Shown: positions 22,030 through 34,271, counted from the first letter of the stretch. The stretch is 64,000 nucleotides of DNA from Clytia hemisphaerica (GCA_902728285.1 CACVBU010001205.1:861309-925308); one strand, 5' to 3'. Notes: generated by a model not told the origin, from the letters alone. Translations and numbers: made by a program.

Positions 22030-22690
22030 TTCTGTCATCTAAAAGTTTGCCTCAATTTAATTTGCAGCAGAGGCAAAAAAGGCTATAGCTTTTGATAGAA
22101 TTCGAATTAGATAGCAGTTTTGTGCTTGTTGAAAAGACAAACAGGAGTGGAATATTATCAAGAAGAAAAAATTCAAAAAAAAATGAAGAAGAAGAAAATC
22201 AACTTCTCCAAAAATTGTGCTATAATCATAATTTTCGCACGAGTGATTCTTTGATCTTAGAACATCACCAATTTGAAAAAAATCTCTCAAAAAACTTTTT
22301 TTAATCGAAAGATATAGTCGAAGGCTTATAACTGATTGGCTTCAAAAAACACCAAAAAACAACAAAAAGAGCCTATTTTTAAGTCGACCAGGGCAAAGTT
22401 TGAAGCAGCATTTTTTGACTGAAAAAATATTTTTGAATTATTTTCCCCATTTATGACGTTCTAAGATTGAAGAATTTCTGATAACAAAATGAAGATCATA
22501 GCATTATTCCTTAAGAAGTTGATTTTCTTCTTCTTCATTTTTCCATTTTTTAAATATTTTTCTTTTTTGATAATATTCCATTCTGGATTATCTTTTAAAC
22601 GAGCACAAAACCGTTTTTTAATTTGAATTCTATCAAAAGTTACAGCCTTTTTTGTCTCCGTTGCAAATTATATTGAGACAGACTTTTGCG
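22030..22690. mobile_element. fold-back element with about 250-bp arms
   Basis: The left arm has AGCTTTTGATAGAATTCGAATTA, GAATATTATCAAGAAG and GAAGAAGAAGAAAATCAACTT. The right arm has the reverse complements in reverse order (AAGTTGATTTTCTTCTTCTTC, GATAATATTCCATTC, TTTGAATTCTATCAAAAG). The outermost matched words are GCCTCAATTTAATTTGC and GCAAATTATATTGAGAC. The loop is about 170 bp. Confidence 0.7.
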
Positions 22691-22699
22691 AATTAATTT

Positions 22700-23240
22700 G
22701 AAGTTTTACCACTGGGCACCTTTCCGTCACTCAGGCAGGCAACGTCTTTTTGAAATACGTAACGTTATTTTTGCAATTAAATTCCTAATCACTCATGGAG
22801 GGCTCTGACCATAGTGAATTTTTAATTTTTGCGGTAGACGGTGTATCTTTTATCGAACTAAAACTATTTTTTCGGAAATTTTTTCTAAAAGCTTATTTGC
22901 TTCAAAATCTTGAAAATAGTGCTTTTTGACCAATTTTCCATCCCAAAAAACAGCCATAGCTTTTGATGCATTAATTTAGAAATTTCTTTCGAAAAATTAA
23001 CAAAACAGTTCAATTCTTTGCGGACAGTTTGAAAAAACTTCGAAACAAAAAGGTTAAATACCCATTAAAACTTAGCACTTTTTATAGAAGAAGGTGATGC
23101 AACATATTATTAACGTCTTTTTAAAGTCCATAGCGTCATTTTTGCAACTAAATTCTTAATTACTCTTAAGGGATTTGATTAGAACGCAATTTATATAAGG
23201 CAATTTTTTGTTAAAAGTGTTCAGGAACATAAAACATAGC
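22700..23240. other. intergenic, no gene seen
   Basis: Two similar phrases about 380 bp apart (ACGTCTTTTTGAAATACGTAACGTTATTTTTGC and AACGTCTTTTTAAAGTCCATAGCGTC) each precede AATTCTTAATTACTC-type sequence. This suggests a diverged direct duplication. No coding content is evident. Confidence 0.35.
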
Positions 23241-23304
23241 TTTTATATTCAAATACCAAAATAAATTTTTCGAATGCAATGAATTTGACTCGTATCACAC
23301 AGGA

Positions 23305-23625
23305 TTGCGAGGAATAATGGGGATAATGAAGATAGGGAGGGTAGTGAGGAGAATGAGCATAGTGAGGATAATGAGGATAGTGAGGATAATCGGGACAAAA
23401 AGGATAGTAAGAATAAGGAGGGCAATGAGAATAATGAAGATAATGAGGATAATGAGGACAATGAGGATAGCGAGAATAGTGGTAATGGTAACATGTGGTA
23501 ACCATGATACAATTCTACAGCATGGTGCCGCGATGCAATTTGCCATTTTTGAGGGGGTCCATATTGGGGTCCATAACGGGGTCCATAAGGCGGTCCATAT
23601 TGGTGTTCATATTGGGGGGGTCCAA
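23305..23625. repeat. GATAATGAG 9-mer and CCATATTGGGGT 15-mer tandem repeats
   Basis: From 23,310 to 23,490 the plus strand is a degenerate (GAGGATAAT)n array. Read on the minus strand it encodes runs of HYPHYPHYPHY. From 23,555 to 23,620 a 15-mer (TCCATATTGGGG, TCCATAACGGGG, TCCATAAGGCGG) repeats. On the minus strand this gives QYGPPYGPRYGPQYGPP, in a frame that does not run into the HYP frame without a shift and has a stop just upstream. Low-complexity repeat is the safer reading; a damaged Tyr/Pro-rich secreted protein is possible. Confidence 0.6.
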
Positions 23626-23739
23626 GTTATGTCTTCTCCCCAAATTCACAACAAAAGTCTCCATGTTTTAAACGAACATGGAAAAGAATCTCCAAGTCCA
23701 ATACAAATTTTAACTGTGCATATGAGGTGATTTCCAATT

Positions 23740-26032
23740 GTTTACTACGTCCATGACCATATGGGATAAACATTTTCAGAAGCTAACATTCTTCATATCT
23801 GCCGTGGTGTTTGGTTTGTCAGCTTTTAAAAAGTTGGAAATTAGCCATAACAGAATCCCCCTCCCCCACAAAGAGTTTTCACTAACTGTCACTAACCATT
23901 TAAGTCATTGTTGTAGAAAAACACCAAGGGAAATTCAATCATTAAAAAACCAGTCAGTTTTGCTTCAGGTTTAAATTTTTAGCTCAAAGCTAACCAGTTC
24001 AACTATTGGGTGCATATCAATATCAAACTTTTTGATGTTACAAGTATCTAATTTTTCAGGTAAACATGGTCAGATTCATCCACAAAATATTCAGTCTCTT
24101 TGCCTTGTTACAATTTATGTAAATATACAGGCTAAATTGAAGTTAGTTTTTAGTTGTGAAAGTTGACAAAAATGTCCTGTTTTTTCAAGAAATTGCATCT
24201 CTCATTTCAAACCAACAAAATGGAAACAAAACATCAAATCCATGAAGGAATGATAAGAAAACTTCATCAGCAACCATTTCTTGTGACGATCAATAAAACC
24301 AAGGAAATTAGCAAAAGACAACAGTAGTTCGATTCATGACTTTTGGCGTTCGTTTAGCAAAAGCGATATTTCACTTGTAACCTTGCACATTTTCGATCGG
24401 ATCAAGTATATACAACAAAATTTTTCGCAGATCTAGGCAAAGGATGCTCCACTCACTATTCGTGCGCTCAACCGCTCCAACGCTCGTTCTGCAAAATGTT
24501 ATTCATATAAATAAAAGATGTCTCATGAGAAACTTTGATAAACATGGTAAATTTAGTGAAACACACACAAGAACTTTCTTATTTTTATAGAAGTGGTACG
24601 ACTAGATGCTCTTTTCGGGACCCCCTGTGCAGTAATTACATTGACACATGCGCGATAGAAATTCTGATTTCATTTTCAACTTACAGCTACAGTAAAATGA
24701 ATAGAATCGCAAAGTGCTCAAGGTAATTCGAGTGAAATATAGATGAATAGTTTGCGCCAGCATGAAATACCGTGTAGCAATTGTAATTTAGTTCGTTATT
24801 TCTCGGTATCGAAACAAAAACATTTTCACCCTAAATTTCGGAAATCACAACAATTTGATATTTCGAAAAATCAGAACCCTCATGCACCCTATGAAGATTA
24901 CATCCAAATCAACTGAAGACAGTTTCAAGGTTTATCATTTGAGCCTTCAATGTTATTTCAGCCAAATGTTATTTTTGTAAGGATAAGCCATTTCTTGAGC
25001 TAATTCTACCAGACTAGAACAGGAAGATTCTAAAGCAATATCTTCATACGAGGGACAGGTGGAGAATATTGTGAATCGCGAGACGATAATCAAAAATTAC
25101 AAACAATTCAATTGACAGCAATTATAAGATCGTTCGAAAAGCGAATATTTATAAATTATGAATGTCAAAGAACTGTAGCTTAGTGACGTCAAGCTGCGCA
25201 TAGAAGGTTTTGATTCCTCAAGGGCGGCATGCCATTAAAAAGATTTCTCTATTATGTTACATTTGTGTGCTTGATGATACAAATTATCTATCATTCATAA
25301 TTGTTTCCCAATTACATAAGGTATTTATTGCACGCTTTTGTTTTTATCACTTTTATAAGAACATCAAAATCTAAAAGACAAAGAAGATTGATGCTTTTGT
25401 CTTTGATGAAAATTTTTACAATACAGAAATCAAGGGTTTACAAATTATAACAAACTATGTTTTTTGATGCCGAAGATAAATTAGTTTCAATAACAATAGA
25501 AATTCTAAGGCGACAATTAAATAATCGAGCAAATTTGAAATTAAGAATTATAATTTCATTTGTTACGGCTCTATATTCGTTTCTTATAAAAAATCAAATA
25601 TTGATACAAGTTGCAATTGACAAAACGACGTCATTATCTCAACCTATTGTTCTATTGTTCAATAGAATGGACAGATTACAGCATAAGAATAAAAGGGGAA
25701 GGATTCTGGAATCAAACCCAAAAGAAAATCACGGAGATCAGACACTACACACGGATCTCCCAATGAAATAAAGAAAAAAGAAATCTTCAAAAAAAATCAG
25801 TAGAAACACAAAAATCAGTTTTAAATTAGTTTATCTTCGATTGGTTGCGAAAGTGTCATACAACTTTTACCAGTTATTTTGGCATTGACACAGATAGACA
25901 ATGATTTGGACCAGCATATTGATATGTTTTACGATAACTCTGGTTACTGCAAATGGTATGTTTATTAATTCTTTTTCGTATTTGATATTTTCTTTATCAT
26001 CATCGTCCTTCGATCTAGGTCCGAAGGGAATA
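23740..26032. other. intergenic, no gene recognised
   Basis: A 104-codon frame at 25,457-25,771 (MFFDAEDKLVSITIEILRRQ...) has plausible composition but no recognised domain and no partner exons. The rest is AT-rich without clear repeats. Confidence 0.3.
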
Positions 26033-26372
26033 CACGCTTTTTTTATAAGAATGGTTTAAATCCATTTCATTATGGATATTCTGAACTTTTTTGGAAAAAT
26101 CACCCTAAAATATTCTTACAGTATTCTTAGGTTAGGATCCTAATCAGACTAGATTTAACATTTAGTACATACGTCTCAAGCATAAAATGACATTTTAAGG
26201 TGAGCCTTACTTGGGGGTAATTGACAATTTATAATTGAAAATGCTCTAAAAATGGCATTCTTAGCTTGAGTAGCACAATTCCATGAATATTCTTAGCTAT
26301 TTTTTGGCTATTTTTTTGGCTATTTTCATCATGGACATTCTTATAAAGTGTATTCTTATTAAAAAAAGCGTG
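26033..26372. mobile_element. TA-flanked MITE with CACGCTTTTTTTATAAGAAT ends, copy 2
   Basis: TA then CACGCTTTTTTTATAAGAAT at the left; CTTATTAAAAAAAGCGTG then TA at the right. It is the same element as 8901-9251 in inverted orientation, with shared internal words such as GTTAGGATCCTAAT. Confidence 0.8.
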
Positions 26373-26904
26373 TACCTAACGAGGTAGTATTTTACCAATC
26401 TGATTAGCGTTGATGCATTGATCTCTTATCCAGAGCCACTTGCACCATATTTTGGTTTTACTGTATTGTTGATATGGTAAAATCACGGATTTAAGGAAGT
26501 TTGGTCAATATTGGTACTTCTAAGCTATTCTTCAAACGTCTAAAAAAGGGGTACAATCCTTTTTACTACTTGTTCATGCCATTCCTTAGAATTTAGGTCC
26601 ATCATAGTCACAGGGGACTTTGACAGATTATGTCTGAATGGTCCCAATACACAGGTTTTGCCTAGATCGTAATTAATATTTGGGTTATTTTTGTGAGTAT
26701 GTTTTAGAGTCGAATAGTGGGAGAGAGGATAAGAATGGATGAAAGTTAAAACCAGAATAGTATATTTATATGACTAATAATTCCTTTTGTTCATCGCAAT
26801 TATCTTAATTTAATTAATATTCGTCGGAGGACCAAGATTTTTCAATTAAAAAGTCTTCGATCGATTTTTCACATAATTTTATCGCAGGATTATCTTGCTA
26901 AACC

Positions 26905-27002
26905 CAGCAGACACACAACATTGTTTCAACGTTTATATAACGTCCACAACGTCCATATAACGTTATATTAACGTTTAAACGATGTTGTGTGCCAGCTGGT
27001 TA
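26905..27002. repeat. AACGTT-rich short element, copy 2
   Basis: Starts CCCAGCAGACACACAAC and ends GTTGTGTGCCAGCTGG, with ACGTCCACAACGTCCATATAAC and several AACGTT words between. The termini are imperfect inverted repeats. Confidence 0.7.
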
Positions 27003-27629
27003 ATCTCCAAAGAAATATTACCAAAAGAAAGATACTTTTTAATTATTTTTCTTCTCTGATTTCTTTCAAAAAATTAAAGGTAATTAAAACAATAGTGTCA
27101 TTACCGCTCGATTGAATCATTTTTATAGCCTCGATGTCACTTCCCTAGAAAACACATTTTTAGAAATAGAAAATCGAACAAATCTGTCCGGCCTTTTATT
27201 GTCTGTTGCTAGGAAACAACGTCGGAACGGTAATACGTCGTCGGAAAGTCGTTAAGGATTTCTTTAATTACCACCACACTTCTGCCTGATTACTCACTTC
27301 AAACTTTGGATAAATTCATGATGATATCATTTTATAATAGAACTTTTCGTAAATTGCATCACAAACATCACTTGCCTCGTTTTGATAATATTTCTAAGGT
27401 GATTAAGGGATATAATTGCCATGGTAATTGTTTGGATACGAGGAAGGTGATGTTCGTGACGTAATTTATGAAAAGGTTTATAGTTCATGAGAGGAGCTCT
27501 CAAATCGTTAAAATCTACATCAAACCCTTTTAAAGTACTTTAGAAATCTGTTATAAAATCAAATGATTTAAGGGATACCTTAAAAATTAATTTCAAAAAT
27601 TTTACTGGTTCCCAAGCGACACCTCCCAG

Positions 27630-27782
27630 CTGGCACACAAACGTTGAATTAACGTTGGAATAAAGTTACTCTGTTAAGTTGTACCAACGTTGCCCTTAAG
27701 TTAGGAAATGAGAGTTTTTTTGACGTTAAGATTATGACGTGAAATAAACGTTGCCGAAATAATGTTGTGAAAACGTTATTAT
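27630..27782. repeat. AACGTT-rich short element, copy 3
   Basis: Begins CCAGCTGGCACACAAACGTTG and continues with about seven AACGTTG/AACGTT words. This is inverted relative to copies 1 and 2. The right end is not sharply defined. Confidence 0.6.
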
Positions 27783-27925
27783 ATGGTTTTATGTCTAGTT
27801 ATGAAAAACCGATATTACAACTGTACTCAGATCTGTTACTTGTTCCAAAATGGCGGAGCAAACTAGAAAACGGTATCTTTTCATGTTCAAAAATATTTTC
27901 TTTTTTCAGGTTACATACTAGTATT

Positions 27926-28080
27926 TTTGATATGCGTAAGTCAAGATGACGTCATTTTTCCTAACGGAAGCACCCGAAAAAGCCGGGTTTTGACCTCTGT
28001 TTTTCTAATTTTAGTAACAGATCAAATCCCGGCTTTTTTCGGGTGTTTCTGTTAGAAAAATGACTTGCGCATATCAAGAA
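27926..28080. mobile_element. palindromic MITE with TTGATATGCG ends, copy 2
   Basis: Left end TTTGATATGCGTAAGTCAAG, right end TGCGCATATCAAGAA. The inverted halves share GGAAGCACCCGAAAAAGCCGG and CCGGCTTTTTTCGGGTG. Nearly the same as 21,396-21,560. Confidence 0.75.
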
Positions 28081-28084
28081 TATA

Positions 28085-28519
28085 CACTGGTTTGCCTGCA
28101 CAAAATCAAGTGTAATATATATTTACTCGATGACAGAACGGACCAGCATGTTATATTTACATTTTTAATAAAAACGTTTGACTAAAAATACGACTGAGAA
28201 GACCAGCCTGGTAATATATACATTTTAAAAACGATGAAAAGAAAATGTTTTAAGTTAATCTTTTGACAGACTTTTTTTAATTTTTGAGTGTCTCGTGGAT
28301 TAAAAAGACACAAGCGGTAACAGGTTAACAGTAAAAATTAAAAAAATCTTAGAATTTGAGTCCTCTCAAATAAAAACAAGCGAAGTTGATATTTGGTTAA
28401 TGACGCTTGTGAATTCAAAATTAGGCTACAACACTTACAATGTTAAGTTGAAAAAAACGGAGGCTAAAAAATATATAAAATATAAACGATGCTTGAAAAA
28501 GAAAAATTTCTATTTTAGT
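28085..28519. other. 3' flank of the DUF4806 gene
   Basis: Two similar phrases occur here (ACGGACCAGCATGTTATATTTACATTTTTAATAAAAACG and AAGACCAGCCTGGTAATATATACATTTTAAAAACG). These could be subterminal repeats of a large element covering the next two genes, but no matching copy was found right of 36,212. Confidence 0.3.
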
Positions 28520-31500
28520 CTAGTCACTTTCACTGTCACTGTCGTCATCGAACATTTTAAATCGTTTTGGTAGGGGTGGACTGACTTGATCTTGAAATGG
28601 CAAGCTGACTTCATTCTGAGATGGTGATGGTCTGTGTTGTGGTGGTGGGCTTTTTCTTTTCCTGCCTGATCCACCATGTTTATCAGGAGCAAATTTCAAC
28701 ACATCTATCATTGCATTGTAAACGTCATCCTCGGTCCCCTTACCAGAGTCTACGACTGCTTCTATAAATCAAATGTAAACAGCACATGAAGAATTGAGAC
28801 AAAACGAAGCATAGATAAAAGCATACTACAGTTGACGCTCTCCAATTCGAGGTTTACCTCCAGACAGAGCTACACCCCCGGACAAGGGAAATTTCGATGA
28901 TTTTTCACTACCCCCCGGACAATATATCCTCCACCCCCTATGTACGAACATTTTCTGGAAGAGCCCATTCCATGTTTTGACTTTTATATCCCTCGAGATA
29001 TTTTGTAAAGTGACAGTACAATCAATCAAACCCGGCATTATTTCCTGGAAAACTATAACCAAGATTAAAATGTACTCACTGCGAACTGCTTGGAAAACTT
29101 TTGTGTCTTTAAATCTTCTTTTCGGCTCACAATTTGACTTGACCGTGCCGCACATGTTAAATTCCGACATAAGTTTATACGTCATAACTCTGAAAAGATA
29201 GATTTTAGATTTTAGCATAATATTGTACTCCTGAAATAGAGTGAAAAAATAGGCTATTATGGAAGAAAATGAAAGAATTCTTTTGATAATGGGGATCTTT
29301 AAATAAAAGTAAAATAGAGGTACGTTAGAAAAAATCGGGGTGGGGTTATTTTAGGCACCCAAGAGAGAATTTCTCTATGGATTGAATAGACTAAAGAAGA
29401 CAAATGACCATGTCAACCTACATGTTATTTTTTATAAGCAAGTGTCTGCCCCTATATCAGGCTCGCATTATGCTTAGCATTCTATTGTTCTCAAACAATG
29501 GAGCCATTGTTACGGTGCCAAAAACTGAGCCTGCGTATGCTTATAAACGTTATGCTTATAAAAGAAAAAACATGTATCAACTTTGGTTCCAACTTCATAA
29601 TAACACATTTTTAGTTTTGGTAAACCTCATTAAAAGATACTTATATCCCCAGAAAGGAAATTTATTCAGCCTAATCCTACTAATCAATTGTCAGCCTCAA
29701 ATCTAGAGTAAACTTAAAAAAATGTTACAAATACTCCACTATTTTTGACCAGCATCAACCTCTTTGTAATCTTACCTTAGCATGGAGTTCTTAGTGGCTT
29801 CTTTGCAATCTTTTCCACCTATGTACTTCAATGATTCGATCTGAGACAAAAATATTTCTTCCTTTAAAGAGTTTATCAGACGACAAGGTTTTCTTCAGAA
29901 CCTGTCAGAAATCTGAAATCTGATAGTCATGGTTTGGCACAGAAAGGATTTTCTAACTGATAGTCGTGGTCTGGCACATGACTTTCTTTCAGGACTCCCT
30001 GTTTCGTCAATAGACTACAGCCACAGGGAAAACTTAACCACTAGACTTTTTAGAGTAAAACGAGGAACTCTTCTTTTGGTAACTGGAAAAAAATCGAAAA
30101 ATCAACAAGCAGGGGGGGGGGCCGTTTATTAGGCACCTGACGCTGAGAGTACTATAGAAACATCACCAAGAATGCAAATTTTCTCACCATAGAAAGATGT
30201 TTGTTCTGATTAGGATCATTCTCGTGTTCCATGAATTCTGAAATTGTAGTGAACTGGTGTAAATCGTGCGGCCTAGATGATGATGGACCGGTAGATGGTG
30301 ACTGCCTGACAACTTCCAGAATTTTGGTCAACAAAGACAAAACTTTCTTTTGAAAACCTGAAAGAGGAAAAGTTAAATATGACTTCCAGGGAAAGACTCT
30401 GGGTGAAATTTTAAGCAAGTGCTAAGTCCCATGGAAAAGACTTGGTAAATTCTAAATAACAAGGAGATACTGAAAGATTTTCAAAAATGTCTATTGAAAT
30501 ATCACATGAACTTGTTCCCTAATAGACACCCAACCACTGCCAACCGCAGCAAAAAAGTCCAGGTATCTTGTAAAACTTACGTCCATTTTCCATAGGAAAC
30601 TTGTAATTGTGTGCAATAGAATTATTTCTTGGGGTAGAATGAGATGCTGATGCATTGGGTGACTCAGCATTAGAAGTCATTGAGTGATTTGCAAACGATT
30701 TTTGACTTTTGGGGGTGGGTAGAAATACCGGTGCTGTGGCTGATTCAGCGATAGAAGTCTTTGATACAGCGAAAGATTTCTGACGTTTTAGGCTGGGTAG
30801 AGATACCGATGATTGGGATGACTCAGCAATAGAAGCCTTTGATGGAAGGGCGAATGATTTCTGACGATTTAAGTTGGGTAGAGATACTGGTGCTGTGGCT
30901 GATTCAGCAATAGAAGCCAGGGATAGATTGGCGAACGATTTGTGACGTTTTAGGCTGGAAACCGATGATTTGGGTGCTTCAGAAGAAGCCTTTGATGAAG
31001 AAGCCATCGATGGATTGGAAAAGAGACTTGTCATTTCAGTTGATGGCATCAGCACTACAATAATATAAAAATAACCCAAATTGAAATCAAAATAGTCTGA
31101 TTGAGGAAAATATTTCAAGATTGTTACAGTATAGAAAAGGGCAATCCAAGAGCAATTTCAAATTTCTAATATAGAAGGGCCTGAATTACAAAAATCATGT
31201 ATATCAGATGGGCAATTCACTTAAACCAGTTATTAAAAACGTATACAGAAAAAAGTACCAGAACAAAGACATACCATTTGAATTATCGTTGTTGAAATCA
31301 ACCGAAGTTGGTGAATCCATGGAAGCTAAAAAAGTTTCATCTATTAACACTTCTCTGCACAGGGTTTGTAGGCTTCATATTCATGCTAGTCATGATTTAA
31401 TCTTTTCTTGTGAACAAAGACCCACAATAGATATTGCGCAACACCTCACCGCATAGAATTAGACCCGCTGAAACATTTTACAGTGTGGTGTGTCCCAAAA

Positions 31501-33084
31501 AAAGCGGACAGATTTTTGTATAAAGTAAAATCCTGAAAATTCTTGTCACGATAAATCACATGTTTTTTTTTTTTAATCACATATGTTGTTTTGTTTTTTT
31601 TAATTCTAGTCACGATAAATCACATATGTTGTTTATCTTTTTTTTTCAAAAGTAATTTAATTGTCTGGAAAATTGGATATCTTTTGTATAAGCAAAAAAA
31701 TTCTAATATCCAATCATTAATTCAAACCCCATAAAAGGCAGAGAATTTTGAGGATTTTATTATATATAAATTTTTGTCCGCTTTTTTCAGGACATACTGT
31801 ATATTGAAACAAAAGGTTATTATAAAAGGAAGCCTAATAACTTAAAAGCTTGGTCCTCACTTGTTGAAAAAAGTCGCCTGCATCTAACTTTTGCACACAC
31901 TAGGAAACTTTTGATAAAAAATTAAAAGAGAAAGTAAAATCGAAAGTGGAAGAGGGGAAATCACTAAAGAATTGAATAGATTTAATCCTATTTACATTTT
32001 GGTGTCTTTGAACTTTAGATGCCTGGAACAAAATTTTTTTGTTCCACGTGTCTAACCAATTTGGGCTAGATCCAGGTGTTTATTGAACATTTAACGCTTG
32101 TGTCTACGAGTGTACCCACTAGAGGTCTCAAATGCTTAGTCACGGGCGTCTAAAGTTAGATGTCGGAGTCTAATGCTTTAGAGACAATTTTTTCAACAAG
32201 TAAGGACCAAGCTTTAGTGTTTTTCTCAAATAAAATTAAAAATTTTGAGAACATTGATTGTAAATAATTAAAGAATTTGTATAAATGAGGGTTTTTCTTT
32301 AAAGTATTTGAGCTTGTGTGGTGATTTTTTAATTTTTCCAGGGGGTCTTTGCTTGAAAAACATTGTAGCAGGCAAATCTTCTGCCACCAATAATAGTGCT
32401 CAAATGTTTTCAGTGAAAAGATTGTCAAGAATATCACGAATTCAAAAACGATTTTCCAAAACAAATCAGATAAACCTATTTACTAGTACTGCATATTTTT
32501 TTTAACAAAAAGAAAGCAACAAAACAAGAAAAAACTTCAGTTCATCAATCAGCCAAATTAAATTCCTGTCAAAAATAATATTTCCTCTAGGTAATAAAAC
32601 GTACCGTCTCTATCATTTCCCGATTCTTCAGCAGCTGTTGTGTAGCCTGCACCTTCCAACTCTACACATTCCTCTTTTGAACCTAATTAAAAAAAGGTAA
32701 TAAAAATTTTGGGATGCTTTAAAATGAGCATGCAAGATAAAGGAGGAGATGAAAACAGGTGATTCCAGTTATGGAGCATACAGTTTTAGTATTTCAGAAA
32801 GAGCATAATATCTAAATTTAAAAATTTGATAGGATTTTACTGTTACCTGTAAACTTGATTTTTAAGACATCAAAGGTGAACCAGTCACAGCTTGGGTGTT
32901 CATGCTTTCTGGACTCAACATTAAGTGTGTCTGGCCAATATAAGATGGTTTGACTTTGTGAGACCCAATGACTGGGGACAATGCTCTGAGTTTCAATTCT
33001 GCGTCCGCTTTTTGTAACATCATGGTACACTACAAGAGACCACTCAATAGTTTGTTGCTGATTGGAGCTCCTAGTACTTGGCAT
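28520..33084 (-). CDS. seven-exon DUF4806-type gene beside a transposase
   Basis: Exons on the minus strand, all with GT-AG borders and matching phases: 33,084-32,847; 32,682-32,605; 31,054-30,581; 30,357-30,188; 29,840-29,776; 29,189-29,080; 28,761-28,520. Together they give 458 codons. Exon 1 starts MPSTRSSNQQQT and holds SIVPSHWV, ILYWPD and SCDWFTFDVLKIKF, the V-P-x-x-W-(x)-Y/C-W-P pattern of N-terminal parts in this family. Exon 3 is Ser-rich with four repeats of about 30 residues (R-x-K-S-F-A ... S-I-A-E-S). Exons 4-6 form the DUF4806-like part: FQKKVLSLLTKILEVV, then SLKYIGGKDCKEATKNSML, then KLMSEFNMCG and RRFKDTKVFQAV. The tail is Pro-rich, then acidic (FDDDSDSESD). DUF4806 has no known biochemical function. 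Such genes often lie near transposases in invertebrate genomes (recalled, not checked). Family assignment is from motifs only. Confidence 0.7.
29421..29574. mobile_element. 154-bp MITE with CATGTTATTTTTTATAAGCA end, copy 1
   Basis: TA flanks both ends. The termini CATGTTATTTTTTATAAGCA and TGCTTATAAAAGAAAAAACATG are imperfect reverse complements. The interior (GTCTGCCCCTATATCAGGCTC, GCATTATGCTTAGCATTC, CAAACAATGGAGCCATTGTT) is almost identical to 45,980-46,135. It lies in an intron of the DUF4806 gene. Confidence 0.85.
31481..31799. mobile_element. Tc1/mariner-like MITE (CAGT...ACTG, TA target)
   Basis: TA then CAGTGTGGTGTGTCCCAAAA and AAAGCGGACAGATTTTTGTA at the left; TTTTTGTCCGCTTTTTTCAGGACATACTG then TA at the right. 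CAGT/ACTG ends with a TA target and an inverted GTCC-A-GCGGACA block are typical of mariner-like non-autonomous elements. It lies between exons 2 and 3 of the DUF4806 gene, and the middle is T/A-rich. Confidence 0.75.
31845..32215. mobile_element. MITE with AAAGCTTGGTCCT termini
   Basis: The left end AAAGCTTGGTCCTCACTTGT and the right end ACAAGTAAGGACCAAGCTTT are inverted repeats with one mismatch, followed by GTTGAAAAAA on the left and TTTTTTCAAC on the right. It is 371 bp, in the same intron as the mariner-like MITE 45 bp away. No clear target duplication. Confidence 0.65.
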
Positions 33085-33267
33085 TTTTACTGATTTATTT
33101 ACTAAAACTGAAAAGAGTAATAAATATGAAATAAAATCCACATATCTTATGCAAACAACAGAAGTCACTTTTATATCTCCAAAAAATCTCCCGTCTCATA
33201 ACATAGTTTTTTTGGTTTTTTTTTATTTGTTTTTTTTAACATCTCTTTTATCACCATAAAGCTACGG

Positions 33268-33300
33268 TGTATATATATATATATATATTATATATAATAA
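33268..33300. repeat. (TA)n microsatellite
   Basis: About 15 TA dinucleotides, interrupted once, just upstream of the DUF4806 gene start on the minus strand. Confidence 0.9.
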
Positions 33301-34271
33301 AGGTTTTTGAAGAAAAAAAAAATATACATCGTTTTCGTTTTTCTTAGACAACAAAATAAGAACAAGAATTTTTATTACCAAAAAAGGGAACTGAAAAGCA
33401 CGAAAAATTCTGCTAATGCCATGTGAAGGAGAGACCGTTCTTGCCAGCGGGGCCTATCCGAAGTTGGAGAACGGTCTTGCCTCCAGAAAACATATAAAGC
33501 AGACCCTTCAAATGATGAGGCCGCTATAAAGGGCTTGGAAGCCAGAATTGAAACTGGAATTGAGTATGAGCGAGGGAATCTCCCAGAAAGTGGAACCGAA
33601 AACGAGATTGGAATCTGATGTAGATAAAGATGGAGAATCCCCTACTGTAAATAGACTTCTAAAATTCTATGTAATACGTAGACGGCGATATTATATACTA
33701 ATAAATTAGTAAAGCTAGCCTAGATCTCATCTCATCTTATATCCTAGTATTGGAAGCTAAACTAGAAGATCAGGGAATCTTCCAGAAATGTAAACAAGGA
33801 AATCTAGAAAATTTTAATAGAACTAAAGATGGGAAGGAAAATGATAAAGTTGAAAATAGGGATGTAAGTCAGAATTAAGTGACTTAGTAGTAGACATAGA
33901 GAGCTTGGATGTGGAGAAAGCTAGCCTTAGTATAAAGGGTTATGATAACTCACAAGTATGAAATTAACTGATAAAAATATTTACAACTTTTTTTTTTAGG
34001 TTTTTGGAATATTAAACTCTAGTATATTTCTAAAATTTTTTTGGTTATTCACATCATGCCACAACGATAGTGTCAATAAGGTACCTTAAGGGACAAAATT
34101 TGCCAAAATTAGTTCTTGGCGATTTTAAATTTTTTGGAAATATTCCAAAATTACCTTATTTTCAAAAAAATGCTCAAAATAAGGCAAAAAAAGAGATTTT
34201 TTTCCCAGTCATTCGCCAGAATAAAAAATTTGTGCCATTCGCCAAAAACTGTTAAAATAATACTTTAGGAA
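33301..34271. other. spacer between the transposase stop and the DUF4806 gene
   Basis: About 1.2 kb separates the two minus-strand genes. No exon is seen. The interval 33,400-33,960 is richer in purines (AGGAGAGACCG, GGAATCTCCCAGAAAG, GGGAATCTTCCAGAAATG) and has two related GGGAATC(T)TCCCAGAAA words. It could contain the DUF4806 promoter or a decayed repeat. Confidence 0.35.

Noticed and set aside
23305-23730. 141-codon plus-strand ORF of Arg/Ile/Met-rich composition
   Set aside because: It is the translation of the GATAATGAG repeat and has no plausible protein character.
32156-32464. 102-codon minus-strand ORF in an intron of the DUF4806 gene
   Set aside because: It overlaps the right end of a MITE and does not join neighbouring exons in frame.
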